The notes below the pieces were generated by a model. It did no database searches and had not been told where the DNA came from. It saw only the letters and a list, made by a program, of their open reading frames with translations. From an uncultured Desulfobulbus sp. (GTDB lineage: Bacteria > Desulfobacterota > Desulfobulbia > Desulfobulbales > Desulfobulbaceae), in assembly GCF_963665445.1 (NCBI RefSeq), contig NZ_OY762276.1:714001-778000 (forward strand): DNA of 64,000 bases, in the 5' to 3' direction. The position numbers and the translations under genes are program-made. Below are positions 26,037-35,720 of this stretch, in pieces. Positions within the stretch are counted from its first letter, which is position 1; the number at the start of each line of letters is the position of its first letter.

Positions 26037-26767
26037 TGCTGGTGGCTAAGAAGAGGTTGAAAACTTTAGTTGTGTCAGTCCTTCTATTGCTGGGGGCAAC
26101 TGTTTATGCCTTTGCATTTTTGGGGATTGGGGACTCCGCAACCTGGCAGGAAGAGGTGCTATTGCACGATGGCAGCAAGATAATTGCGAAGCGCTCACTG
26201 AATTATGGTGGTAGGCATGAGATAGGACAATCTTCTCCCATTCGAGAACAAAACATCAAGTTCGATCTCCCGGATTCCGGAAAAACCATAAATTGGACCA
26301 GTGAATACAGCGAAGACATCGAACGTGCCAACTTTAATCTGCTCGCTGTTCATATTCTTAACAATATACCATATATTGTTGCTGAACCGAATTTATGTCT
26401 CTCCTACAACAAATGGGGGCGCCCCAATCCTCCTTACGTAATCTTCAGATATAACGAAAATTCATGGCAACGTATTTCGATCGAAGAATTCCCGGCCGAA
26501 TTTAAGACGATAAATGTGGCACTCGCACCTAAGACCCACGAAAAAAAGCTTACTGGCCAAGGATTAGTTTCAGCCGAAATGGTGAAACAACTTAACAGTG
26601 ATTTGAAGCAGCCTTATCTCAAGTCAATTCTCCGGACGCCGTTAGAGCCTGGTGCGATGGGGATAAGTTGTGAGGTCTTGATCGAATATAAATGCAAAGG
26701 AGGTCATATTGGATGGGGATCGCCAGGGGGATTTAGCAAAGATTACTTCGATAAATTGTGCAAATAA
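26036..26767 (+). CDS. conserved hypothetical exported or membrane-anchored accessory protein
   Basis: The 243-residue product has an N-terminal membrane segment or signal (LKTLVVSVLLLLGATVYAFAF) and a soluble remainder. The motifs WQEEVLLHDGSKIIAKRS and YSEDIERANFNLLA and CLSYNKWGRPNPPYVIFRY belong to a widespread uncharacterised protobacterial family, as I recall. There are four Cys after the signal. It lies 17 bp before the intact lipase-RTX gene and probably belongs to it; whether it protects the cell from the lipase or helps secretion is unknown. Confidence 0.7.
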   Translation: MLVAKKRLKTLVVSVLLLLGATVYAFAFLGIGDSATWQEEVLLHDGSKIIAKRSLNYGGRHEIGQSSPIREQNIKFDLPDSGKTINWTSEYSEDIERANFNLLAVHILNNIPYIVAEPNLCLSYNKWGRPNPPYVIFRYNENSWQRISIEEFPAEFKTINVALAPKTHEKKLTGQGLVSAEMVKQLNSDLKQPYLKSILRTPLEPGAMGISCEVLIEYKCKGGHIGWGSPGGFSKDYFDKLCK

Positions 26768-26784
26768 ATTGATACTGGGAAACA

Positions 26785-29700
26785 ATGATAACACAATTTG
26801 AAATTGATTGCGCATTAATGTCAGGGGCAGCATATCGCTCAACACGAGACGAAATTAATCGGTTTCCAATCCCTACAGAATCTGGTTGGAGGGAGATATC
26901 AGGTTCTCACATCACTCTGTCTTCCGGCTTCGAGGCACTCTCCTTCCAGCGCGGCAATGAAATAGTCATCTCCTTTGCTGGGACGGCAACAGCTGTAGAT
27001 TGGATTGCTAATACGGCTCTAGGTGCGGGAAATTGCTGTGATCAGCTGCGGGAAGCAGCTCTTTATTATTGCCAAGTGCGGGCCCAAAATTCAAACGCCA
27101 CCATCACACTCACCGGCCACAGTCTTGGTGGTGGTTTGGCCTCGTTAATCGGTGTGTTCTTCAAAGAAAATGCGATTGCATTTGATCCTGCACCGTTCAG
27201 ATCCGCTGCTACTAACATGATCGATGGGATGTACAATCATCTCGTCAAGGACGATTTACTGAACTACCTTTGGGGTAATTCAGTGGATGAGCAATGGTTA
27301 CCGTCTATTGAACGTCTTGAACAATTCGGCACGTCAGAAAATCTCGAGGAGAGAGAAGTCCTTGTTAGCTATCGCTATGTTCAGGGGGAAGTATTAAGTC
27401 CCGGTGACGGAACGTTCAATAGGATCGGTACCCCATTGGCTTCACTCACCCACGGCACTCCCGACGCCTCATCTATCGATCTTCATTCCCAGGCTTTGCT
27501 GACCGCCTTCCTGGAAAAAGATGCTTTTCGAAAGGTCACTTTCAAACTGCCGGATCTGTTAAAAATGATTTTTGACTATAAACTCTACAATTTCCCTACG
27601 GACGAAGGGCATGAAAACTTTCTGGAGCGCCTCGTCCGTTACGAGTCCGGTACAGCTCTACAGGCGAGTGATACGGATATGCTAACCCGCTTCACCCGTG
27701 ACATGGAAAAGATTGCTCAGGAAGGCAGCTTAACCATGACCAACACCAACCTGACCAAAATGTTGATCGCCTTTGCTATGCAGGCATATTATGAGGACGA
27801 TCGACTTACTCCTGACCAAGAATTATTCGATAACAAAGGGGTTAGCGGGGGGATCCATTTTGATCGTAGTATTGTCGCTGACTCATTGCAATCGGCGAAA
27901 GGGTATTCACTGTATCTCCAGGATTGGCCTTTGAATGTCCCTTGGACTGAATATTCTAAAATTATCAGTTTACTGCCGGAGCTTGAAGATTGGTATCTTC
28001 AAACTGGATCTCAATCCATGCAAGCGACTGCTGGATCCAAAAGGTCCTTTATGGTGGGGGGGGCCAGTGGCGATATGCTTTCTGGTGCCAACCAAGCTGA
28101 TCTTATAGTCGGCGTTGAAGGAAATGATATTTTAGACGGAGGTGGAGGCGGTGACACGCTGATTGGGGGCGAAGGAGTCGACACCTACGTGATCAACACC
28201 GGGGGGGGCCACGACACCATTATCGACGACGGCCGCAACATTCTGGTCATCGACGGCAAGATTTTTGCCGGGGTGTTCATCAAGAAATGCGGCTTAAACA
28301 GCTACGTCTTCACCAGCGATGACAGTACGTTCCACAAAACCTACACCATGACCTTCAACTCCCCCGGCACTTTGACCATCGATGCCGAGACCAGCCTTAC
28401 CTTCTGTAACCAAACCAGCGTTGCTGATTTTGCCGACGGCCAATTCGGCCTCACATTATGGGAGAATGAGACTCCAACAAATTTTGATCTTGATCTGATT
28501 GGAACTGAGGGCACCAATACCAGTGAGCTTACATATTTCGAAGGGGAATCCGTTGTCTATTCTTACGGGTTTTTTCAAGTTTCAGCCTTCAATCTCGATG
28601 GCTCCACAAGCGGTAGTTGGTTGTATTCGGAGAATGACCTTGCCCTTGATACGAGTATTACCCTGACCGGCGGAAGCGGCAACGATCGCCTGGAAGGCCT
28701 CCTTGGCGCGGATCACCTGGTTGGTGGAGAGGGCAACGATTGTTTGTGGGGGGTGAGTGGATCCCTGCTGGAACAACCTGCGCAACTGCAGCAGGGGGAT
28801 TGGCTTGAAGGAGGGGCAGGCATCGATCTCTTGTGTGGCGGTGGCGGTGAAGACATGCTGTACGGAGGCGATGATACAGATATTCTTGCCGGTATGTTGG
28901 GAAAAGACCTGCTCATGGGAGAACGCGGGAACGATCTGGTGGTGGGCTGTACGGGCGATGACGTTGTCAGCGGTGGCGCCGGTGACGATCTATTGGTCGG
29001 TGACGGGAATCTGACTATCCAGGCTATCTCCCTGAACAGCGATCCCTATTCCTTGAGCTTTGTTTATGCTGACGGGTACCTCACCGGCATGCAATCGGCA
29101 GAGATGGAGCTAGATCTCTCATTTGCCGAGGATGGAGCTGACCGGCTTTTTGGTGGGATCGGCAACGACTGTCTCATCGGTGGCTTGGGCGATGACCTGC
29201 TCTCCGGTGACGACGACAATGACATCCTCTGGGGCGATAATGATGCCACCTCGAGCAGTGGCGGCGCAGATATCCTGTATGGTGGCCATGGTGATGATAT
29301 TCTCTACGGGGCAGGTGGCAGCGATCTTCTCGATGGAGGGAATGGTGCCGATACCTTATCCGGCGGCGAGGGGAGCGATCTGCTCTACGGGGATGGAGGT
29401 GACGATATCCTCTGGGGGGATAACCCAGAACAGGGTGGAACCGGCAACGATATTTTGTATGGCGGTGCCGGAAATGACCAGTTATTTGGCGGTCTCGGAG
29501 ACGATCTCTATGTCTTTTCCGCAGGCGACGGCACGGACTGCATCGAGGATGCAAACGGACAAAATATCATCAGATTTGAGAGCATCACCTCTTTCGCCTC
29601 GCTGCAGTGGATGCGATGTGCACTCAGCAGTACAGGGACTGCCTGTTACAGCGAGGACGGTCAGGATGTTCTGATCCGGGTCAACAGTGGCGATCAGGTT

Positions 29701-32700
29701 GTCATTAAAAATGGAATGCTCGGTTCCTTTGCCTTTGAGATAGGTACGGGTGCCAGCCTCAGTTGGGAAAACTTTGCAGCGCAGGTCCCCGAATATCGTC
29801 AATACAGCGATGCAGACGAGGCAATTACTACAACTGACGGTGACGATCGGATTTTCGCTGGCGGTGGGAATGACAGCGTCCACGGTTTGACAGGAAACGA
29901 TGCCTTGAGTGGCGGAAACGGTTTCAACGAGGAATTTGTTTCCCTGTTGCGCCAAATTTATCCCTGGCTTCCAGCAGGGTTTTCCGTTGATTGGTCCTAT
30001 GAGGAATCATCAACCCCTGCCAATGAAAATGACCTCCTCTACGGTGATGACGGCAACGATATTGTCGAGGGCGGTGCGGGCAATGATCGGCTCTATGGGG
30101 GCAATGGGGACGATGCCCTTTGGGGCGGGGTTGACAGTGATACCCTCTACGGGGATGACGGCGACGACCTGCTTTATGGCAATGCTGACAATGATAGGTT
30201 CTATGGGGGGGCTGGTGCGGATTATCTTGATGGCGGGACCGGGATTGATTTCGTTGGCTACATCGACTCCAGCGAAGGTGTGACTGTCGATTTAGAAACA
30301 GGTTCGGGGCTTGGAGGAGATGCCGAGGGCGATGTCCTCGTGAGCATTGAATACCTGCTGGGCTCGAGTCATGCTGATATTCTTTGCGGTGATGGCAACG
30401 ATAACCATATCAATGGCGGTGGGGGGCAAGACACGCTCTTTGGCGGAGACGGCGATGACGTGCTTGGGTACTTCATTTTGGAGAGCTACGACGACTCCGA
30501 TTACAACTGGACTTCCGATCATCCCCTTGCCCTTGACGAGGCCTGCCGGATGGATGGAGGCAATGGCAACGATACCCTCTTTGGAGGTCACTATTCTGAT
30601 ATCCTCTTCGGCGGGAATGATAACGATCTGCTTTCCGGAGGGATGGGGCACGACATCCTGCGAGGAGGCGAGGGCGACGACGTGTTGGTGAGTGGCACTA
30701 CCTATGAAACACCGGATACCTCCTACTGCAATATCTTGGAAGGCGGGGCGGGGGACGACATCTATCAGCCTGATTGTATTTGGGGAGGGGTGAATGTCAT
30801 CGATGACGAGGAAGGCTCCAATGTCGTGCAGTTGATCGACATAAAAAGAGCCCCGGATCTGGCCTCTTTTAATGTCGGTTTTACCACGGTCGATATGGAT
30901 CAACTTTCCTCAATCATGACCATCGACTGGAGGGACTCGCTTGAAGCCGAAGACCAACTGAGGCAATACAGCCTGGAGTTCAGTCAATCCCAGACCTGGT
31001 GCCCCCCTGCAATGTATCAGGATCTTTATATCGCCTACAATGGTGGCCTAGGTGGCGTGGCTACGGTTATTCGCGGCGGGCGGAATCCTGAACTCGATTT
31101 CACCTACGAATTTGCCAATGGTGAGGTGTATTCCCACGCCGAATTGCTTGAACAGGTGATGGCCCGCTACCAAAGCCCCTATTACGGCGATGATGACGAT
31201 CACATTGTGGGGGAGAATTGGGGCAACTTGTTTTGGGCAGGTGGGGGCGATGATACCATCAGCGGTGGTGCTGGAGATGACACCTTCTATGGCCAAGGGG
31301 GCAGTGATTTTTTGTATGGAAATGCGGGAGATGATGTCCTTGAGGGAGGTTTGGGAAACGATTGCCTTCAGGGCGGCTCCGGCAAAGATACATACCTCTT
31401 CAATCAAGGCGATGGTCAGGATGTTCTTGTCGATTTTGACTTGGCGAGCAGTTTTGACACCCTTCTCTTCGGTGAGGGCATTTGTGCAGCGGCAATCCTT
31501 GCGGTGAAAATGCAAGGTGAACAAAACGACCTCATTTTGTTCTTTCAGAACAGCACTGACCAGATCAGGATCGCTGGATATTTCGACATGGAATATGAAG
31601 GGGAGGTTGACGCGCCCTATAACGGTCAGGTGGAACGATTTACATTTGCCGACGGAACTGTCTGGAATGCCTCCGATATCGACGACCATGTCGTTGAAAA
31701 CCATGCGCCGGAAATAACCGGCTCTTTTCCCGAGTTGCAATCCCGGGTGGGCGAGTTCTTTTCGTTCGTAATTCCGGGCGATGTCATCATTGATCCGGAT
31801 TCCTGGGATACCCTCTCCTATGAAATCGGTCTGCCTGAAGGGAATGCATTGCCGACCTGGCTCCATTTTGATCCTGCCAGCCGCACCCTCTCCGGCACTC
31901 CCGATGAACAAAACCTGGGCCATCTCGAACTGGTGGTCAGTGTTCAAGACCGTTGCGGCGTTTTTGCGCAGCAGGAGTTGGTGCTGGATATTCTTCCCCT
32001 GAACAGAGCACCAGAGAGTGTAATCCCTCTACCTGACATGCAGTCAACCTGGGGGCAGCTCTGCAACTCCACGATAGCCTCTGGATCCTTTGTCGATCCT
32101 GATGGTGATGTCCTGGCCTACAGTGCAACCCTGGCCGATGGAACCCCGTTGCCGGCATGGCTTATATTCAATCCACTTGCACAAACATTTACCGGCGTCC
32201 CCTTTTCTCTTGAAACCATCAATGTGAGGGTGAGTGCCACAGATGGGGATGGTGCCACTGCAAGTGATGTTTTTGAACTGCGTGTGGTCAACCAGCCTAC
32301 GTTGAGCGGAGACTCCGGCTCCGATACCCTACGGGGCAGTTGCGGCAACGATGTCATTTGGGGCTTGGCAGGAAACGATATCCTTCGGGGTGGGGCTGGG
32401 GCTGATCTGCTCGATGGCGGCGATGGCATCGATACGGCCGATTATCGTGATTCGGATGCTGCTGTTCTCGTTGATTTGTCAACCGGCGCAGCAGAGGGAG
32501 GAACGGCGGAAGGCGATATGCTCTTTGCCATCGAAAATATTTTTGGATCACCTGCTGCAGATAGCCTTACCGGTTCATCCGTGAGAAATGTGCTCGTGGG
32601 GTATGGCGGCAATGACCTGCTTTTCGGGTTGGCAGGCAATGACGTGCTGCGCGGTGAGGATGGTGCCGATTCACTCTTTGGCGGGGCAGGCAATGATGTA

Positions 32701-33624
32701 CTGCGCGGCGGAATGGGGGCAGACAAACTGGATGGCGGCGATGGAACCGATACTGCCGACTATCGTGATTCGGTCGATGGGGTGACGGTCAATCTTGCAA
32801 CCGGGAAAGCGTACCGAGGTACCGCGGCCGGAGACACGCTGCTTTCCATTGAAAAGATCCTCGGATCAGATGCCCATGACAGTCTCATCGGTTCCACAGG
32901 CAGAGATGTCCTTATCGGTAACGGAGGAAACGATCTCCTCTTTGGGGCGGCCGGAAACGACCTGCTGCAAGGGGGCGATGGGACTGATGTTCTCCTGGGC
33001 GGACCTGGTGATGATGTTCTTCGAGGTGGTGCAGGTTTCGACCTGCTGATAGGTGGAGCAGGCACCGACACCGCTGACTACCGCGATGCTGGCCGCGGGG
33101 TTACGGTCAACCTGCTCATTGGATTTGCAACCGATGACAAGACAAATGACGATATCCTCCTTGCCATCGAGAAAGTGCACGGTTCGAACAATTCCGACAG
33201 CCTGATCGGATCGTTCAAGAACGATATTCTTTGTGGCAACGACGGTGACGACACCCTTGCCGGTGGCTTAGGGAGCGACATTCTTGCTGGAGGCGAAGGT
33301 CGGGATGTTTTCCTTTTTAATAGCAGCATCCATCGCAGAGAAAATGTTGATATCCTGCGGGATATGGTCTCAGGCGAGGATCGTATCTGGTTGGACCGGG
33401 ATACCTTTGTCTCACTCACTGCCGAGGGCCCACTCTCTCCGTCGTTCTTTGCAGCCAATGCAACCGGTTGTGCCTTGGATGCCGACGATTATATCCTCTA
33501 CAACACCGCATCAGGCGCCCTTTTCTACGATAGCGATGGGGTCGGTCCTGATGGCGCGGTCAAATTTGCCACATTAACGGGTAAACCCGATATCAGTGCA
33601 AACGATTTCCTCGTCGTCGCGTAG
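26785..33624 (+). CDS. giant lipase-domain RTX protein (type I secretion substrate)
   Basis: The 2279-residue product has no signal peptide. Residues about 1-240 form an alpha/beta-hydrolase lipase domain with nucleophile Ser113 in GHSLGGG, a candidate His234 in SIDLHSQ, and an acidic residue yet to be assigned (Asp208 is one candidate). From about residue 425 to 1550 and again 1850-2190 run many calcium-binding RTX nonapeptides of GGxGxDxLx type. Between them (about 1635-1842) are two Ig-like/cadherin-like modules (LPTWLHFDPASRTLSGTP and LPAWLIFNPLAQTFTGVP). The C-terminal part ends in a serralysin-like secretion region (ENVDILRDMVSGEDRIWLD, then ISANDFLVVA). It is exported in one step by the T1SS encoded downstream, whose transporter gene is disrupted. 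Confidence 0.9.
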   Translation: MITQFEIDCALMSGAAYRSTRDEINRFPIPTESGWREISGSHITLSSGFEALSFQRGNEIVISFAGTATAVDWIANTALGAGNCCDQLREAALYYCQVRAQNSNATITLTGHSLGGGLASLIGVFFKENAIAFDPAPFRSAATNMIDGMYNHLVKDDLLNYLWGNSVDEQWLPSIERLEQFGTSENLEEREVLVSYRYVQGEVLSPGDGTFNRIGTPLASLTHGTPDASSIDLHSQALLTAFLEKDAFRKVTFKLPDLLKMIFDYKLYNFPTDEGHENFLERLVRYESGTALQASDTDMLTRFTRDMEKIAQEGSLTMTNTNLTKMLIAFAMQAYYEDDRLTPDQELFDNKGVSGGIHFDRSIVADSLQSAKGYSLYLQDWPLNVPWTEYSKIISLLPELEDWYLQTGSQSMQATAGSKRSFMVGGASGDMLSGANQADLIVGVEGNDILDGGGGGDTLIGGEGVDTYVINTGGGHDTIIDDGRNILVIDGKIFAGVFIKKCGLNSYVFTSDDSTFHKTYTMTFNSPGTLTIDAETSLTFCNQTSVADFADGQFGLTLWENETPTNFDLDLIGTEGTNTSELTYFEGESVVYSYGFFQVSAFNLDGSTSGSWLYSENDLALDTSITLTGGSGNDRLEGLLGADHLVGGEGNDCLWGVSGSLLEQPAQLQQGDWLEGGAGIDLLCGGGGEDMLYGGDDTDILAGMLGKDLLMGERGNDLVVGCTGDDVVSGGAGDDLLVGDGNLTIQAISLNSDPYSLSFVYADGYLTGMQSAEMELDLSFAEDGADRLFGGIGNDCLIGGLGDDLLSGDDDNDILWGDNDATSSSGGADILYGGHGDDILYGAGGSDLLDGGNGADTLSGGEGSDLLYGDGGDDILWGDNPEQGGTGNDILYGGAGNDQLFGGLGDDLYVFSAGDGTDCIEDANGQNIIRFESITSFASLQWMRCALSSTGTACYSEDGQDVLIRVNSGDQVVIKNGMLGSFAFEIGTGASLSWENFAAQVPEYRQYSDADEAITTTDGDDRIFAGGGNDSVHGLTGNDALSGGNGFNEEFVSLLRQIYPWLPAGFSVDWSYEESSTPANENDLLYGDDGNDIVEGGAGNDRLYGGNGDDALWGGVDSDTLYGDDGDDLLYGNADNDRFYGGAGADYLDGGTGIDFVGYIDSSEGVTVDLETGSGLGGDAEGDVLVSIEYLLGSSHADILCGDGNDNHINGGGGQDTLFGGDGDDVLGYFILESYDDSDYNWTSDHPLALDEACRMDGGNGNDTLFGGHYSDILFGGNDNDLLSGGMGHDILRGGEGDDVLVSGTTYETPDTSYCNILEGGAGDDIYQPDCIWGGVNVIDDEEGSNVVQLIDIKRAPDLASFNVGFTTVDMDQLSSIMTIDWRDSLEAEDQLRQYSLEFSQSQTWCPPAMYQDLYIAYNGGLGGVATVIRGGRNPELDFTYEFANGEVYSHAELLEQVMARYQSPYYGDDDDHIVGENWGNLFWAGGGDDTISGGAGDDTFYGQGGSDFLYGNAGDDVLEGGLGNDCLQGGSGKDTYLFNQGDGQDVLVDFDLASSFDTLLFGEGICAAAILAVKMQGEQNDLILFFQNSTDQIRIAGYFDMEYEGEVDAPYNGQVERFTFADGTVWNASDIDDHVVENHAPEITGSFPELQSRVGEFFSFVIPGDVIIDPDSWDTLSYEIGLPEGNALPTWLHFDPASRTLSGTPDEQNLGHLELVVSVQDRCGVFAQQELVLDILPLNRAPESVIPLPDMQSTWGQLCNSTIASGSFVDPDGDVLAYSATLADGTPLPAWLIFNPLAQTFTGVPFSLETINVRVSATDGDGATASDVFELRVVNQPTLSGDSGSDTLRGSCGNDVIWGLAGNDILRGGAGADLLDGGDGIDTADYRDSDAAVLVDLSTGAAEGGTAEGDMLFAIENIFGSPAADSLTGSSVRNVLVGYGGNDLLFGLAGNDVLRGEDGADSLFGGAGNDVLRGGMGADKLDGGDGTDTADYRDSVDGVTVNLATGKAYRGTAAGDTLLSIEKILGSDAHDSLIGSTGRDVLIGNGGNDLLFGAAGNDLLQGGDGTDVLLGGPGDDVLRGGAGFDLLIGGAGTDTADYRDAGRGVTVNLLIGFATDDKTNDDILLAIEKVHGSNNSDSLIGSFKNDILCGNDGDDTLAGGLGSDILAGGEGRDVFLFNSSIHRRENVDILRDMVSGEDRIWLDRDTFVSLTAEGPLSPSFFAANATGCALDADDYILYNTASGALFYDSDGVGPDGAVKFATLTGKPDISANDFLVVA

Positions 33625-33696
33625 TTTTTCACAGAAATGCCACTTGCATGTTGAGGGCGCTTTCGCAGTGCTTTAAGGAGAATTTTTTGAGGCAGC

Positions 33697-34587
33697 ATGG
33701 GAGATCCGTACTTCAAGGAGGATGGGGCAATCACTGCAATGTCGGGACCGAAAGGTGAGGAATCCACCAGTCATCAGATTGAGTTGCTCCTCTGCTGCCG
33801 CCATCTGATACAACAATTTGGTCATGAGGCTAGCGAACGGTTCTCCTCAATTTCAGCCGATTCCGGCTCCAATGGCAGGAAAATCACCCTGGAAAGAATC
33901 ATCCAAACCGCCCGTGGATTGGGTTTGCAGACGGTTATTCATCGCCCTGAGTTCGAGCAACTCTTCGCATGTCTGCCGGCGGTTGCCGAATTCCGAAATG
34001 GCCGATATGTGCTTGTTTCAGAGTGGACGCATGACTCAGAAACCGCGCTTACCCTTCTGTTCCCCCAATCTCCCGACAATACAAATCTTGAGAAAATCTC
34101 CCTGCAAAAGTTCCAGGAGATCTGGGCAGGGGGCATTCTCTATTTTCGACGAGTCAATACGGCGCTGCTTTGCTTTTCGATTGTGGCGCGTGAACATCAG
34201 ATCGAGGTCTCCCCCGAGCGTCTGGCCCACGAATACGCTCAGCCCCAGGAAATGGTGGGCCACAGCACGATGCTGCGCATGGCCAAGGACAATGGGTTGC
34301 GGGCACACCTGTTCCATTTGGATTGGGAGGGACTGTTGAAACTCAACAAGGCCTTTCCTGTCATTGCTCGTTTGCACAGTGGACAATACGTGGTTTTGGC
34401 CGGAGTAACGCGAAGTCCTGAGGAAGGGGAGGCTCGCTTAGTCTGTTTCGATCCATTGTTGGGATCAGGCAAGGGAATGCAACACTTGTCCCCAAAACAA
34501 TACGAAACCATATCGACCGGGGACGTGTTCGTCTTTAAGCGGGTTTTTGAGCTGAGCGATGAAAATCAACCCTTTGGCTTGCGATGG
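33697..34587 (+). pseudogene. type I secretion ABC transporter (HlyB-like), 5' part cut by IS21
   Basis: The 297 codons before the IS encode two tandem C39-peptidase-like domains. The second reads ALLCFSIVAREHQIEVSPERL, then GHSTMLRMAKDNGL, and ends VFKRVFELSDENQPFGLRW. These domains lack the usual catalytic Cys-Gly motif and in HlyB-type exporters bind the substrate instead of cutting it. Family proteins continue FGLRWFIP; here the IS starts right after TGCGATGG and the frame runs into IS DNA, stopping at 34629. The start at 33697 has a weak GAGG site. The gene follows the RTX substrate by 72 bp. Confidence 0.85.
34580..34587. repeat. target-site duplication TGCGATGG, left copy
   Basis: TGCGATGG here and at 38048-38055 flank the IS21-family element. 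Eight bp is within the IS21 range. Confidence 0.85.
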
Positions 34588-34639
34588 TGGGGCCAGCGAT
34601 CTACTTTCCATCCAAAATCATCGGCGTAAAAGTCGACAC

Positions 34640-34661
34640 AATCAGCGGTTGAAACCCAACC
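34640..34661 (+). repeat. IS21 left subterminal transposase site
   Basis: AATCAGCGGTTGAAACCCA and the next bases match, in inverted orientation, the right-end repeats at 37998-38044. Confidence 0.65.
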
Positions 34662-34803
34662 ACTGACCTCTTTTTTCTTCCTTTTCTTTTTTCCTCCTTA
34701 AAACCTGATGTATATCAGGTGGATTTTCTTCTATTTTTTCCTTTGTAGTTTCTTTGTATTCTTGCTGTTCGGCAAGCACGTCTCTCAACACATGGAGGTG
34801 CAA

Positions 34804-35241
34804 ATGAAACGGGCCACCTTTCGCTGCGCCTGTTGCAGGCGGATTCTGCCAAGAAACTCCAAAGTGAAAAATCAACGATACTGCGGTGATAAAGCGTGTC
34901 AGCGGGCGAGAAAACGCAAGTGGCAACGAGAAAAGCTGGAAGCGGATCCCGATCACCGGGCCAACAAACGAGAGAGTCAACGGGCCTGGCAAAATAAAAA
35001 TCCTACTTATTGGCAGGAGTATCGCCGGAGAAATCCCGATTCCGGTGAACGTAACCGTCGGCTGCAGCGGTTACGAGACAGGACGAAACGTCAGGGAGCC
35101 GGGAACGATCTTGCAAAGAAGGACACGTCAACGCGGCTTTTCAACGATACATCAATAATTTATTACATTTCATCCAACATGGGGAATCTTGCAAAGATGG
35201 ACGCGTTGCCCGTAAAAATCATCCCTATTACAGCAGGATAG
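34804..35241 (+). CDS. IS21-associated small zinc-finger-like protein
   Basis: The ATG at 34804 has GGAGG 5 nt upstream and is preferred over upstream in-frame starts, which add a hydrophobic stretch. The 145-residue product opens with a Cys cluster (FRCACCRRILP, then QRYCGDKACQRARKRKW) that could bind zinc, followed by a very basic Arg/Gln-rich helix region, as in DNA-binding proteins. I recall similar proteins at the 5' side of IS21-like elements in related bacteria. A role in IS regulation or targeting is inferred. A decayed start of the same gene is present in the IS stump near 24195. Confidence 0.7.
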   Translation: MKRATFRCACCRRILPRNSKVKNQRYCGDKACQRARKRKWQREKLEADPDHRANKRESQRAWQNKNPTYWQEYRRRNPDSGERNRRLQRLRDRTKRQGAGNDLAKKDTSTRLFNDTSIIYYISSNMGNLAKMDALPVKIIPITAG

Positions 35242-35262
35242 CCACATCTTGCAAAGAAGGAC
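35108..35262 (+). repeat. three 17-bp direct repeats inside the IS
   Basis: ATCTTGCAAAGAAGGAC occurs at 35108-35124 and 35246-35262, and with one mismatch (GATGG) at 35186-35202. They span the end of the zinc-finger gene and the gap before the helper gene. Spacing is 78 and 60 bp. They could be binding sites for an IS protein. Confidence 0.75.
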
Positions 35263-35315
35263 TCGATGGCCTCAGGTCTTTCGATGCGCTACCGTGCTCA
35301 AGAAAGGAGGTCTTT

Positions 35316-35720
35316 ATGAGAAACGCACTGCTTCCCCAACGAGTACGAACGATCAACGGCAGCTTCGCTTATATCGAACACCGGTTCCTGCGCCACGGCT
35401 TCTGGGCCAGTCTCGCTCATCATGAACTGCTCCTCTATTTCTTCCTGGTCATGGTCGCCGATAGACAGGGGCTGTCGTTTTATGCCTACGACAAGATTTG
35501 CTCTCTGCTTGCCATCAGCCTGGATGAGTACATCCTGGCCCGCGACAGTCTTATCAGCAAAGACCTGCTGGCCTTTGACGGCACTTTTTTCCAGGTCCTG
35601 TCCCTGCCTGGGGAAGCAGTCCGTAACACCAAGTTGCTCCGGGCGCCTGAAGATATGCAGCGAAAAGATCCGGCAACCATTGACCGGCTTATCCGGCACA
35701 GTATGGAGATGGGCAGATGA
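35316..35720 (+). CDS. IS21-associated helper protein
   Basis: The ATG has AAAGGAGG 5 nt upstream. The 134-residue product contains LAHHELLLYFFLVMVADRQG, then YDKICSLLAIS and YILARDSLISKDLLA, a pattern like a winged-helix replication or transcription factor domain. It overlaps istA by 4 bp (ATGA), so it is translated with the transposase. I know such small genes before istA in some IS21-like elements but no proven function. Confidence 0.7.
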   Translation: MRNALLPQRVRTINGSFAYIEHRFLRHGFWASLAHHELLLYFFLVMVADRQGLSFYAYDKICSLLAISLDEYILARDSLISKDLLAFDGTFFQVLSLPGEAVRNTKLLRAPEDMQRKDPATIDRLIRHSMEMGR

